DNA from: Chloroflexota bacterium
GTDB taxonomy: Bacteria; Chloroflexota; Limnocylindria; Limnocylindrales; CSP1-4
Direction: 5' to 3'
Assembly: GCA_021812735.1 (NCBI GenBank)
Contig: JAKAMV010000076.1
Location: 1-19,799, forward strand
DNA length: 19,799 bases
The notes under the pieces are model-generated. The model saw nothing but the letters and a program-made list of their open reading frames with translations, searched no databases and had not been told where the DNA came from. Every line of letters begins with the position of its first letter. Position 1 is the stretch's first letter. The translations under genes were made by a program, and so were the position numbers. This document shows positions 6,971 through 16,011 of this stretch, one piece after another.

Positions 6971-8677
6971 ATGTCGTTCCCGACCGACCTCGAGATCGCC
7001 CGCTCGGTCAAGCCCCGCCCCATCCTCGAGGTGGCCCGCGAGCTGGGCTACGCCGACGACGAGGTCGAGCTGTACGGCAGCAGCAAGGCCAAGATCACCG
7101 TCGAGGGCATCGAGCGCCGGGAGCGCGAGCACCCGCGCGGCAAGTACGTGCTGGTGACCGCGATCTCGCCCACCCCGCTGGGCGAGGGCAAGAGCACCAC
7201 CACGGTGGGCCTCGCACAGGGCCTCAACCGGATCGGCAAGGAGGCCACGGTCGCCCTCCGCCAGCCGTCGCTCGGCCCGGTGTTCGGCATCAAGGGCGGC
7301 GCCGCGGGCGGCGGCTACAGCCAGGTCATCCCGATGGAGGACTTCAACCTCCACCTCACCGGCGACACGCACGCGATCGGCGCCGCGCACAACCTCGCGG
7401 CCGCGTTCATCGACAACCACATCCACCACGGCAACGCGCTGGGCATCGACGCCAACGGCATCCTGTGGCCGCGCGTGCTCGACATCAGCGACCGCGCCCT
7501 GCGCGACGTCGTGGTCGGCCTGGGCGGCAGGGACAACGGCTACCCGCGCCAGAGCCAGTTCGTGATCACCGTGGCGTCCGAGGTGATGGCGATCCTCGCG
7601 CTGGCGTCGGACCTGCGGGACCTCCGCGCGCGCCTCGGCCGGGTCGTGCTGGCCACCCGGCGCGACGGCAGCCCCGTCACGGCCGAGGACCTGCACGTCG
7701 CGGGCTCGATGGCGGTCCTGCTCAAGGACGCGCTCAAGCCCAACCTGATGCAGACCCTCGAGGGCGGCCCGGCGTTCGTGCACTGCGGGCCGTTCGCCAA
7801 CATCGCCCACGGCAACAACAGCATCATCGCGGACCGCGCGGCGCTGGCCGGGTCCGACGTGCTGGTGACCGAGGCCGGCTTCGGCGCCGACATGGGCGCC
7901 GAGAAGTTCTTCGACATCAAGTGCCGCGCGTCGGGCCTCAGGCCGGACGCGGCCGCCATCGTGGCCACGGTGCGGGCGCTCAAGATGCACGGCGGCGTGG
8001 GCAGGATCGTGGCCGGCAAGCCGCTCGACCCGGCGCTCCTCGAGAACAACCCCGACGGCGTGCGGCGCGGCGCGGCGAACCTCGCCAAGCAGATCGAGAA
8101 CGTGCGCTCGTACGGCGTGCCGGTCGTGGTGGCGATCAACATCTTCCCGACCGACACGGCCGAGGAGATCGCCGCGATCAAGGCGGCCGCCCTGGCGGCC
8201 GGCGCCCGCGACGCGGTCGAGGCGCGCCACTTCACCGACGGCGGGGCCGGCGCCACCGACCTCGCGCGCGCCGTCTGGGCCGCGGCCGAGGAGGGCGCCC
8301 CGGACTTCCACTTCCTGTACCCCGACGACCTGCCGCTCAAGGGCAAGATCGAGGCGATCGCGACGCGGATCTACGGCGCCGACGGCGTGGACTACAGCCC
8401 GGCGGCGAGCAAGCAGCTCGCCCAGTACGAGGCGATGGGCCACGGCGGCCTGCCGATCTGCATGGCCAAGACGCAGTACTCGCTATCCCACGACGCCAAG
8501 CTGCTCGGCGCGCCCAAGGGCTTCCGCATCCCAGTCCGGGAGGTCCGGCTGTACGCGGGCGCGGGCTTCGTCACGCCGATCCTGGGCGACATGCGCACGA
8601 TGCCGGGGCTCAACTCCCGCCCCGGCGGCGAGCGGATCGACATCGACGAGGACGGCAACGTCGTCGGCCTGTTCTAG
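6971..8677 (+). CDS. fhs: Formate-tetrahydrofolate ligase
   Basis: This 568-residue protein matches the family's usual length (about 555-560) and motifs end to end. It catalyses ATP-dependent formylation of tetrahydrofolate to 10-formyl-THF, reversibly. The P-loop is TPLGEGKSTTTVGL (68-81), followed by LRQPSLGPVFGIKGGAAGGG, a highly conserved stretch, DTHAIGAAHN, NIAHGNNSIIAD and TEAGFGADMGAEKFFDIKCR, with the C-terminal block MPGLNSRPGGERID. No truncation or key loss is visible. The ATG follows the folD stop without a gap, and GGAGG at the end of folD serves as ribosome binding site. With folD and a THF methyltransferase next door it forms a C1 module, either feeding formate into THF or releasing formate plus ATP from methyl groups. 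A strong hairpin follows the stop. Confidence 0.97.
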   Translation: MSFPTDLEIARSVKPRPILEVARELGYADDEVELYGSSKAKITVEGIERREREHPRGKYVLVTAISPTPLGEGKSTTTVGLAQGLNRIGKEATVALRQPSLGPVFGIKGGAAGGGYSQVIPMEDFNLHLTGDTHAIGAAHNLAAAFIDNHIHHGNALGIDANGILWPRVLDISDRALRDVVVGLGGRDNGYPRQSQFVITVASEVMAILALASDLRDLRARLGRVVLATRRDGSPVTAEDLHVAGSMAVLLKDALKPNLMQTLEGGPAFVHCGPFANIAHGNNSIIADRAALAGSDVLVTEAGFGADMGAEKFFDIKCRASGLRPDAAAIVATVRALKMHGGVGRIVAGKPLDPALLENNPDGVRRGAANLAKQIENVRSYGVPVVVAINIFPTDTAEEIAAIKAAALAAGARDAVEARHFTDGGAGATDLARAVWAAAEEGAPDFHFLYPDDLPLKGKIEAIATRIYGADGVDYSPAASKQLAQYEAMGHGGLPICMAKTQYSLSHDAKLLGAPKGFRIPVREVRLYAGAGFVTPILGDMRTMPGLNSRPGGERIDIDEDGNVVGLF

Positions 8678-8691
8678 CGATCGCCGCACAG

Positions 8692-8731
8692 CCAGGACGC
8701 GGGGTCTGCCTCGGGCCGTCCCGCGTCCTGG
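8692..8731 (+). terminator. Terminator-like hairpin after fhs
   Basis: CCAGGACGCGGG (8692-8703) and CCCGCGTCCTGG (8720-8731) are perfect 12-base complements with a 16-base loop, beginning 15 bases past the fhs stop. No T-run follows, but strength and position make it the likely end of the folD-fhs transcript. Confidence 0.6.
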
Positions 8732-8751
8732 CGTCCTGGCGTCCGGGCCTT

Positions 8752-8940
8752 GGCGCGGCGCGTTGCGCCGCGTGGCGTCGCCTCGACGTGGCGTCGGCCT
8801 CGGCGCGGCGCGTTGCGCCGCGTGGCGTCGCCTCGACGTGGCTCGGGCTCGGCGCGGCGCGTGGCGTCGGGCTTGGCGCGGCGCGTGGCGTCGGGCTCGG
8901 CGTCGGCGTCGGCCTCGGCCTCTGCGTGGCGTCGCCCTGA
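8752..8940. repeat. GC-only tandem repeats with hairpin units
   Basis: Units starting GGCGCGGCG recur at 8752, 8802, 8851 and 8875, with a degenerate unit at 8899. The first two are about 50-base near-identical copies, the later ones are shortened 24-base forms. The first two copies contain CGCGGCGC-GTT-GCGCCGCG (8754-8772 and 8804-8822), a perfect 8-bp stem with a 3-base loop. Open frames here encode only Arg/Ala/Gly-rich low-complexity strings and I treat them as non-coding. Confidence 0.8.
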
Positions 8941-9290
8941 GTCCTGCGCGGCTCACACTGACCTCTCTGGGTGTCCGGCCCGCATGCCCGCCTGAGCCGC
9001 GGCGAGTCGGGTTGGCATCAAAGACGGTCGGTTGGTGCGGGAGACCGACGGAAAGGCCGGGGCGTGGGGACGCCGACCCTTCTCGCTTCGGCTGTTCCTG
9101 AGTCCTCCGCAGCTCGCAGCCGCTGACGCTGACGGTCACACTGCCGAGACCACCGGCTGACTTCGGTCGCACGCCGTGAGTCAGGTCAGACCCAAGGCAG
9201 GGCGGCCCGAGCGCGACAGAGCCAGCCAACCCGGCCTTCTGCTGCATCTCCGCGCTCGCCGACTCGGCCCTTGAACCCCAGCTGACTCGA
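8941..9290. other. Unassigned non-coding spacer
   Basis: No gene is supported here; it lies between the converging fhs and iolE genes. The only structure noticed is a degenerate repeat: CCTGAGTCCT plus a related GC-rich tail at 8936-8945 and again at 9097-9106. Confidence 0.5.
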
Positions 9291-9293
9291 ATC

Positions 9294-9425
9294 GGGGCCG
9301 GGCGGGGCCGGGCGGGGCCGGGCGGGGCTCGGCAACAGCCGGGCGGGGCTCGGCAACAGCCGGGCGGGGCTCGGCAACAGCCGGGCGGGGCCGGGTGGGG
9401 CCAGGCGGGGCCTGGCAACGGCGGG
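9294..9425. repeat. G-rich tandem repeat with G-quadruplex potential
   Basis: A 10-base unit (GGCGGGGCCG) occurs about three times up to 9320, followed by three exact 21-base units built on GGCGGGGCTCGGCAACAGCC (9321-9341, 9342-9362, 9363-9383), then decayed copies. Runs GGGG-CC-GGG-C-GGGG-CC-GGG-C-GGGG at 9294-9326 satisfy the G-quadruplex pattern on the plus strand. It lies about 35-165 bases beyond the iolE stop. Confidence 0.85.
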
Positions 9426-9458
9426 CGCCTGAGGCCCGGCAACCCCCAATCTACGTTG

Positions 9459-10324
9459 TCAGCCGGCGAGCAGACCCTCCAGGTAGATTCGGTTGGCGCG
9501 CGCCGTCGCAGTCGGGTCGGGCGCGGTGTCCTGCTCGATGACGTACCAGCCGTCGTAGCCGACGGCCTTGAGGGCGGCGACAACCTCCGGGATGCGGGCC
9601 ATGCCCTCGCCCAGTGGCGGGAAGACGTACCGCGCCAGCGCCTGGCCGAAGGACCATCGGCCGGCCCTCGCCCGCGCCAGCACGCCCGGGTCCACGTTCT
9701 TGGCGTGGACGTGCCGGACTCGGCCGGCGTACGTCGGCAGGAGGTCGACCGCGTCGCCCCCGCCGAAGGCGAGGTGCCCGATGTCGAGGCACCAGCCCAC
9801 GAGCGCCGGGTCGGTCCCGTCGAGCAGGCGGCTGGTCTCGGCCGGCGTCTCGACGTACGTCCCCACGTGGTTGTGGAACGCGAGGGTCATGCCCAGCGGT
9901 GCCACTCGGCGGGCGAGCTCGTCGAGCCCCTCGCCGAGGTTGCGCCACTGCTCGCCGGTCAGGCCGCGGCTCTCGTCCACGTGCCCCGCCTCGCCGCGGC
10001 GGCGGTCGTCGCCGGCCTCCGCCGCGATCAGCACCGTTCCCCCGCTCACGGCCAGGAACCGCGCGATCCCGAGCGCCCGCTCGAACTCGGCGTCCCACCG
10101 GTCCCGATCCCGGAACCCGAGCCCGACGAACGCCCCCACCAGATCCAGGCCCCGGCTGCCCAGCGCCTCCCGCAGCTCGGCGGGGTCCGTCGGCATCGAG
10201 GGGCCCCACTCGGTGGCGTCGTAGCCCGCCTCGACCATGTAGTCGAGCGCCTCCGCGAACGGCATCCACGGGAACACGTCCGGGATGTCCGGGTTGTTCC
10301 AGTTGACGACCGCCGTGGCGACCC

Positions 10325-10328
<4 letters not shown>
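9459..10328 (-). CDS. iolE: IolE-like inosose dehydratase / sugar phosphate isomerase-epimerase family protein
   Basis: This 289-residue protein is a xylose-isomerase-like TIM barrel close to myo-inosose-2 dehydratase (IolE), which removes water from scyllo-inosose to give the trihydroxycyclohexane-dione used by IolD. Metal and active-site residues are visible: FHNH (151-154), LDIGH (181-185, D182), RHVHAK (205-210, H208) and VIEQD (263-267, E265). The block GTDPALVGWCLDIGH and the ending (GYDGWYVIEQD) are IolE-like. The GTG start at 10328 overlaps the iolD stop by four bases (GTGA), so translation is coupled to iolD. That coupling is the best support for the inositol assignment. Other enzymes of this barrel family act on related ketoses, so dehydratase activity is inferred, not shown. 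A second, diverged copy lies at 17138. Confidence 0.82.
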
Positions 10329-12205
<1,877 letters not shown>

Positions 12206-12446
12206 CGGAGGCCTCCTCTCAGGGGAACCGCGGTGGTTGAGGACAGCTGGGGGCGGCGCCGGACATGATGGTGCAATGGCGTCGGTAATCGTTTACACTC
12301 TAGACCGGTCGGGCCCTCGGACGCAACCCTCGCGTCGTTCCCCAAGGCGATCATCGAGAGCCCGCGCGCAACGGAGAGGATCTCAACGAAGGCCGCCTCG
12401 GCGCCTCGATCGGGCGCGCCGCGACGAGCATCAGGAGGCACGGCAC
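12206..12446. promoter_or_regulatory. Divergent iolD/iolG promoter region
   Basis: This 241-base spacer separates divergent iolD and iolG. For iolG, GTGCAA (12271-12276), a 17-base gap and TACACT (12294-12299) form a plausible sigma70-type promoter; the operator-like palindrome at 12285-12296 overlaps its -10 box. The minus-strand promoter of iolD is not evident. The rest of the 147-base iolG leader shows no clear structure. Confidence 0.5.
12285..12296. promoter_or_regulatory. LacI-family operator-like palindrome (site 1)
   Basis: GTAATCGTTTAC is an imperfect palindrome with a central CG and GTAA/TTAC ends, the layout of LacI-family operators. It matches the two sites near the lacI gene (AATCGATTAC core) at most positions. 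It covers the predicted iolG -10 box, where a repressor would block transcription. Confidence 0.6.
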
Positions 12447-13439
12447 ATGCTCCGCATCGCGATGTTGGGGGCCGGCCGCGTGGGCCAAGTCCACGCTCGC
12501 TCGGTCGTCGCCCACCCGGAGGCCGAGCTGGCCCTGGTCGTTGACCCGATCGAGGCGGCCGCCACCTCGCTGGCCGCAGCCCACGGCACCCGCTGGAGCC
12601 TCGACCCCCAGGACGCGTTCGACGACAGGTCCATCGACGCCGTCATCATCGGCACGCCCACCAACACCCACACCGAGATGCTCGCCCGCGCGGTGGACGC
12701 CGGCAAGAAGGTCCTGCTCGAGAAGCCCATCGACCTCGACCTCGTCAGGATCGACGCGGTCTGGGCGGAGATCCAGCACCGGGCGCCGTTCGTGATGCTG
12801 GGCTTCAACCGGCGGTTCGACCCGTCGTTCCGCGAGGTCAGGGAGCGCGTGGCGAGGGGCGAGATCGGCACGGTCCGCGCCCTGCGCATCACGTCGCGCG
12901 ACCCCCAGCCCCCGCCGGCCGCGTACCTGTCGGTCTCGGGCGGCATGTTCAAGGACATGACCATCCACGACTTCGACATGGCCCGCTTCCAGGCGGGCGA
13001 CATCGTGGAGGTCTCGGCGGTCGCCTCGGACAACGGGCTCGAGGCGTTCCAGCAGGCCGGGGACCACGCGCAGGCGATCGTCACGATGCGGGCCGCGAGC
13101 GGGGCGCTGGTGACCATCGTGAACAGCCGCTCCTGCGCCTACGGCTACGACCAGCGCCTCGAGGCGTTCGGCGACCTGGGCTCGCTCGAGGCCGGCAACT
13201 GGACGGCGACCACCGTGCGGGCGGCGAGCGCCACCCAGACCGAGGCCGCGGGCCCCATCCTCAACTTCTTCCTCGAGCGCTACCTGCCGGCGTTCAAGAA
13301 CGAGCTCGACGAGTTCGTCCAGGCGGTCAAGGCGGACCGCGCCCCGGCGGTCGGGTTCGCCGACGGGCGCGCCGCGCTGCTCCTCGCCATCGCCGCGCAG
13401 GAGAGCGTCGAGACAGGCAGGGTGGTCAGGGTCGGCTGA
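12447..13439 (+). CDS. iolG: Gfo/Idh/MocA dehydrogenase, probable inositol 2-dehydrogenase
   Basis: The 330-residue protein has the length and motifs of IolG, which oxidises myo-inositol to scyllo-inosose with NAD. Seen: Rossmann glycines MLGAGRVGQVHA (6-17), IIGTPTNTHTEM (67-78), the EKP motif with catalytic lysine (E92-K93-P94), GFNRRFDPSF (119-128), and D170-x3-H174 within MFKDMTIHDFDMARF, the Asp/His catalytic pair found in IolG (spacing D-x3-H as in B. subtilis IolG). ATG 12447 follows AGGAGG (12433-12438) at eight bases. It diverges from iolD and is likely repressed by the LacI-family protein through site 1. Related dehydrogenases oxidise scyllo- or chiro-inositol, so the isomer used is not certain. 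Confidence 0.9.
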   Translation: MLRIAMLGAGRVGQVHARSVVAHPEAELALVVDPIEAAATSLAAAHGTRWSLDPQDAFDDRSIDAVIIGTPTNTHTEMLARAVDAGKKVLLEKPIDLDLVRIDAVWAEIQHRAPFVMLGFNRRFDPSFREVRERVARGEIGTVRALRITSRDPQPPPAAYLSVSGGMFKDMTIHDFDMARFQAGDIVEVSAVASDNGLEAFQQAGDHAQAIVTMRAASGALVTIVNSRSCAYGYDQRLEAFGDLGSLEAGNWTATTVRAASATQTEAAGPILNFFLERYLPAFKNELDEFVQAVKADRAPAVGFADGRAALLLAIAAQESVETGRVVRVG

Positions 13440-13865
13440 CGCCTCGCTGTACGCACGGGCGGCTGGCCTGCACACGCGGGACCGGCCGTTTCGATGCGGA
13501 TGGCTGTGAGCGGCACGCGGCAGCGCCAGCTCGCGGAGACGGGCTGACCCAGGCGGGGATCGGTGGCGGCGCGGGGTCGGCACGATTGACCCTGGCGGGG
13601 CCAGGCGCGAGGGCCGGGGCGCTGGCGAGTCGGCTGACCCAGGCGGGGATCGGTGGCGGCGCGGGGTCGGCACGATTGACCCTGGCGGGGGCCACGGAGA
13701 CCGACTCGCGGCCCCATCTGGTCACAGGTGACCCCGTGAGGGATCCGTGCGACCGGTGGCTGCCGCGTACTGTCCCTGTGGGGCAACAGGCTCGTGGCGC
13801 GAGGCGCGAGGGCAACCGGCCGGGGCGCCAGCGAGCAGCCGGGCGCGACGGACGGAGCACCCGCG
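13440..13865. other. Non-coding spacer between convergent iolG and transketolase genes
   Basis: No gene is supported in these 426 bases. They contain the 59-bp direct repeats (listed separately) and a small inverted repeat GGTCAC-AG-GTGACC (13720-13733) that could be a weak hairpin or a protein-binding site. No T-run terminator is seen. Confidence 0.5.
13542..13690. repeat. Perfect 59-bp direct repeat, two copies
   Basis: 13542-13600 and 13632-13690 are identical over 59 bases, starting GGCTGACCCAGGCGGGGATC and ending CCTGGCGGGG, with a 31-base spacer (90-base period). Two copies only, so this is not a CRISPR array. The inner part CCAGG..CCTGG can pair, giving each copy hairpin potential. 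Confidence 0.9.
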
Positions 13866-14798
13866 TCAGCCGATGGCGAGCTCGCGCAGCGCGCGTTCGG
13901 CCACCCGCTCCGGCGTCAGCCCATGGCGCTCGAGCAGCCAGGCGTTGGGCGCCGACTCGCCCCAAGTGTCCTCGACCCCGATCCGGACGACGCGGCGGGG
14001 CTCGCTGGCCGTGACGATCTCGGCGACCAGCCCCCCGAGCCCGCCCAGCACCGAATGCTCCTCGGTGGTCACCACCAGCGGGACCCCGGCCGCTGCCCCG
14101 GCCAGCGCCGCTGCATCGAGCGGCTTGATGGACGGCACGTGGACGACGCCGGCGTCGATGCCCCGCGCGCCGAGCAGCTCAGCGGCAGCGAGCGTCCGCG
14201 CGGTCTGCTGGCCGGTGGCCACGAGCAGCAGGTCGGCCCCGTCTCGGAGCGGGACGATTCGGCCGGGCTCGAAGGTGCAGCCGTCACCGAACACGTCCGG
14301 GCCCGCCTCGCGGCCCAGCCGGACATACACCGGCCCCGGCGTCGCGGTGGCCCAGCGGACGATCGCCGCGCACTCTGCGGCGTCGGCCGGCGCCAGGACG
14401 GTCATGCCCGGCATCGCGCGCATGATCGCGAGGTCCTGGACATCGAGGTGCGTCTTGCCCGAGAAGCCCAGCTGCAGGCCCGCGTAGGCCGCGCCGATCT
14501 TCACGTTAGCCCCGGTCTGGGCCACGGACATGCGCACCTGGTCCACGGCGCGGTGGGTGAAGAACACCGCGAACGACGACAGCCACGGGACGAAGCCCAG
14601 CGTCGCCAGGCCCACGGCGGTGCCGACCATCCCCTGCTCGGCGATCCCCATCTCGAGGAAGCGGTCCGGGAACGCCCGCGCGAACTTCTCCGCCTTGGTG
14701 GACGTCGCGAGGTCGCCGTCGAGCACGAGCAGATCGGGGTTCGTGGCGCCCAGCTCGACGAGCGTGTCGGCCCAGACGTCGCGCTGCGGGGCGCTCAC
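13866..14798 (-). CDS. Transketolase, C-terminal (pyrimidine-binding) subunit
   Basis: This 310-residue protein is the second half of a split transketolase: the Pyr-type domain plus the C-terminal domain. Visible motifs are DGDLATSTKAEKF (27-39), FLEMGIAEQGMVGTA (47-61) with the ThDP-activating glutamate E54, and PWLSSFAVF (70-78). The C-terminal domain includes LLLVATGQQTARTLAAAELL (about 191-210) and VTTEEHSVLGGLGGLVAE (244-261). It pairs with the N-terminal subunit upstream: its GTG start at 14798 overlaps that gene's stop by four bases (GTGA), so both are made together. Transketolases move two-carbon ketol units between sugars. Split forms are widespread in bacteria and archaea and often serve special pathways. 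Regulation probably follows the upstream gene. Confidence 0.9.
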   Translation of the reverse strand: MSAPQRDVWADTLVELGATNPDLLVLDGDLATSTKAEKFARAFPDRFLEMGIAEQGMVGTAVGLATLGFVPWLSSFAVFFTHRAVDQVRMSVAQTGANVKIGAAYAGLQLGFSGKTHLDVQDLAIMRAMPGMTVLAPADAAECAAIVRWATATPGPVYVRLGREAGPDVFGDGCTFEPGRIVPLRDGADLLLVATGQQTARTLAAAELLGARGIDAGVVHVPSIKPLDAAALAGAAAGVPLVVTTEEHSVLGGLGGLVAEIVTASEPRRVVRIGVEDTWGESAPNAWLLERHGLTPERVAERALRELAIG

Positions 14799-15688
14799 GA
14801 CGCCGCCTCGTCGAGCTCGGCCCGGGCCGCGGCGACCTCGTCGGCGGTGGCCGCCCGCGCGTGCCAGGCTGAGGCGCCCTCCGTGAAGCTGAAGCCGCGG
14901 CCCTTGACCGTGCTCGCCAGGATCGCGGTCGGCGCGACGCCGCCGGCGTCGGCCCTCGCCGCCTCGCAGGCGCCGAGGATCTGACCGAAGTCGTGCCCGT
15001 CGATCTCGAGGACGCGCCAGCCGAACGCCTCGAGCGCGGCCCGTGCCGCCATGTCGCCGAACGGGTCGCGCCGGTCGCCCCGATGCAGTTCGCCCGGGCG
15101 CAACGGCCAGCCGTACTGCTGCAAGCCGTTTCGGTCCACGATGATCGTCAGGTTGCCGAGCGCGTACCTGGCCGCCACCTGCACGCTCTCCCAGACCTGG
15201 CCCTCCTGCATCTCGCCGTCGCCGAGCAGCACCCAGGTGTGGAAGTCGAGGCCGCGCAGCCTGGCGCCGAGCGCCATGCCCACCCCCACCGAGATCCCCT
15301 GCCCCAGCGAGCCGGTGGAGGCGTCAAGGCCGCGCAGCCGCGTCATGTCGGGATGGCCCTGCAGACGCGAGCCGGCCCGGTCGAAGGTCCGGAGCTCCTC
15401 GACCGGCAGGTAGCCCGCAAGCGCCATGGCTGCGTAGAGCCCAATCGCGCAGTGGCCCTTCGAGAGGACGAAGCGGTCGCGGTCCGACCAGTCCGGTTGC
15501 GCCGGGCGGACGCGCATCACGCGCAGGTACAGAGCCACCAGCAGGTCCATCGCCGACAGCGGCCCCCCGACATGGCCGGCGCCGGCCGCGTTGGTGCTCT
15601 CCAGGACCAGCAGCCGGCCCCGTCGCGCGAGCGCCTCGAGATCGGCGTGGCCGCCGGGACTCGCCGGGGCGGGGGGCGTGGCGGGCAT
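14795..15688 (-). CDS. Transketolase, N-terminal (diphosphate-binding) subunit
   Basis: The 297-residue protein holds the PP-type domain of transketolase. Seen: GHVGGPLSAMDLLVALY (38-54), DRFVLSKGHC with K77/H79 (71-80), LQGHPD (109-114), GSLGQGISVGVGMALG (126-141), the ThDP/Mg motif GDGEMQEGQVWES (156-168) with N187 in DRNGLQQ, and GHDF (231-234). I chose the ATG at 15688 because GGAGGAG lies 6-12 bases upstream; the frame stays open to 15859, but that extension crosses the operator and has no family similarity. It is first of the two-gene unit and diverges from the LacI regulator. Operator site 2 lies about 77 bases upstream of the start. Its place in a cyclitol locus is unusual (see findings). 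Confidence 0.9.
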   Translation of the reverse strand: MPATPPAPASPGGHADLEALARRGRLLVLESTNAAGAGHVGGPLSAMDLLVALYLRVMRVRPAQPDWSDRDRFVLSKGHCAIGLYAAMALAGYLPVEELRTFDRAGSRLQGHPDMTRLRGLDASTGSLGQGISVGVGMALGARLRGLDFHTWVLLGDGEMQEGQVWESVQVAARYALGNLTIIVDRNGLQQYGWPLRPGELHRGDRRDPFGDMAARAALEAFGWRVLEIDGHDFGQILGACEAARADAGGVAPTAILASTVKGRGFSFTEGASAWHARAATADEVAAARAELDEAAS

Positions 15689-15764
15689 GCGCGGGCTCCT
15701 CCGTGGTCGGCCGCCGGAATTTCCGCTGGCGACGGGTTCCATGTTCTCAGATTGAGGCGTAGAA

Positions 15765-15778
15765 TGCAATCGATTACA
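15765..15778. promoter_or_regulatory. LacI-family operator (site 2)
   Basis: TGCAATCGATTACA is symmetric except at one position pair, with a perfect AATCGATT core around a central CG. It overlaps the -10 box of the predicted lacI promoter and lies upstream of the transketolase genes, so it could serve both directions. Confidence 0.75.
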
Positions 15779-15854
15779 CATCAGCGTGGCCGAGGCTCCG
15801 ACCATTCGGCCGCGGCGCGGCACCTTGACGGGCCGAGTGGCGTCATCTAGGCTG

Positions 15855-15868
15855 CGCAATCGATTACT
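15855..15868. promoter_or_regulatory. LacI-family operator (site 3)
   Basis: CGCAATCGATTACT shares CAATCGATTAC exactly with site 2, centre to centre 90 bases away, and lies about 145 bases before the lacI start. Two sites this close could let a tetrameric LacI-type repressor loop the DNA, but the spacing alone does not show it. Confidence 0.7.
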
Positions 15869-16011
15869 TTCGCACGGCGCACGGGTCTCCGCCCGCCGGC
15901 GGACACAGATCGCGGGGCTCGGGAGGGTTTCGGGATGCGGCGCGGGCGAACAACGGCGATGGCTGGGGGCCGACCCCGCGAGGTGGGCGCGGGCGTCGAG
16001 GCGACCGCAGC

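Larger units (their letters stand above)
15689..16011. promoter_or_regulatory. Divergent transketolase/lacI control region
   Basis: The 323-base spacer holds two operator-like palindromes 90 bases apart and a good rightward promoter: TTGAGG (15752-15757), a 17-base gap and TACACA (15775-15780), with site 2 covering the -10 box. This is the same arrangement as at iolG. No open frame is supported. The LacI start has only a weak GAGG upstream. Confidence 0.6.

Noticed and set aside
8483..9583. Minus-strand Arg/Pro-rich open frame across the repeats
   Set aside because: Its sequence is produced by the tandem repeats and it overlaps the fhs gene on the other strand; no start signal or family match.
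13542..13690. CRISPR-like repeat-spacer
   Set aside because: Only two 59-base copies with one 31-base gap, no cas gene, and GC-rich non-palindromic ends.
15689..15859. N-terminal extension of the transketolase subunit to 15859
   Set aside because: The extension crosses operator sites 2 and 3, lacks family similarity, and ATG 15688 has an excellent GGAGGAG site.
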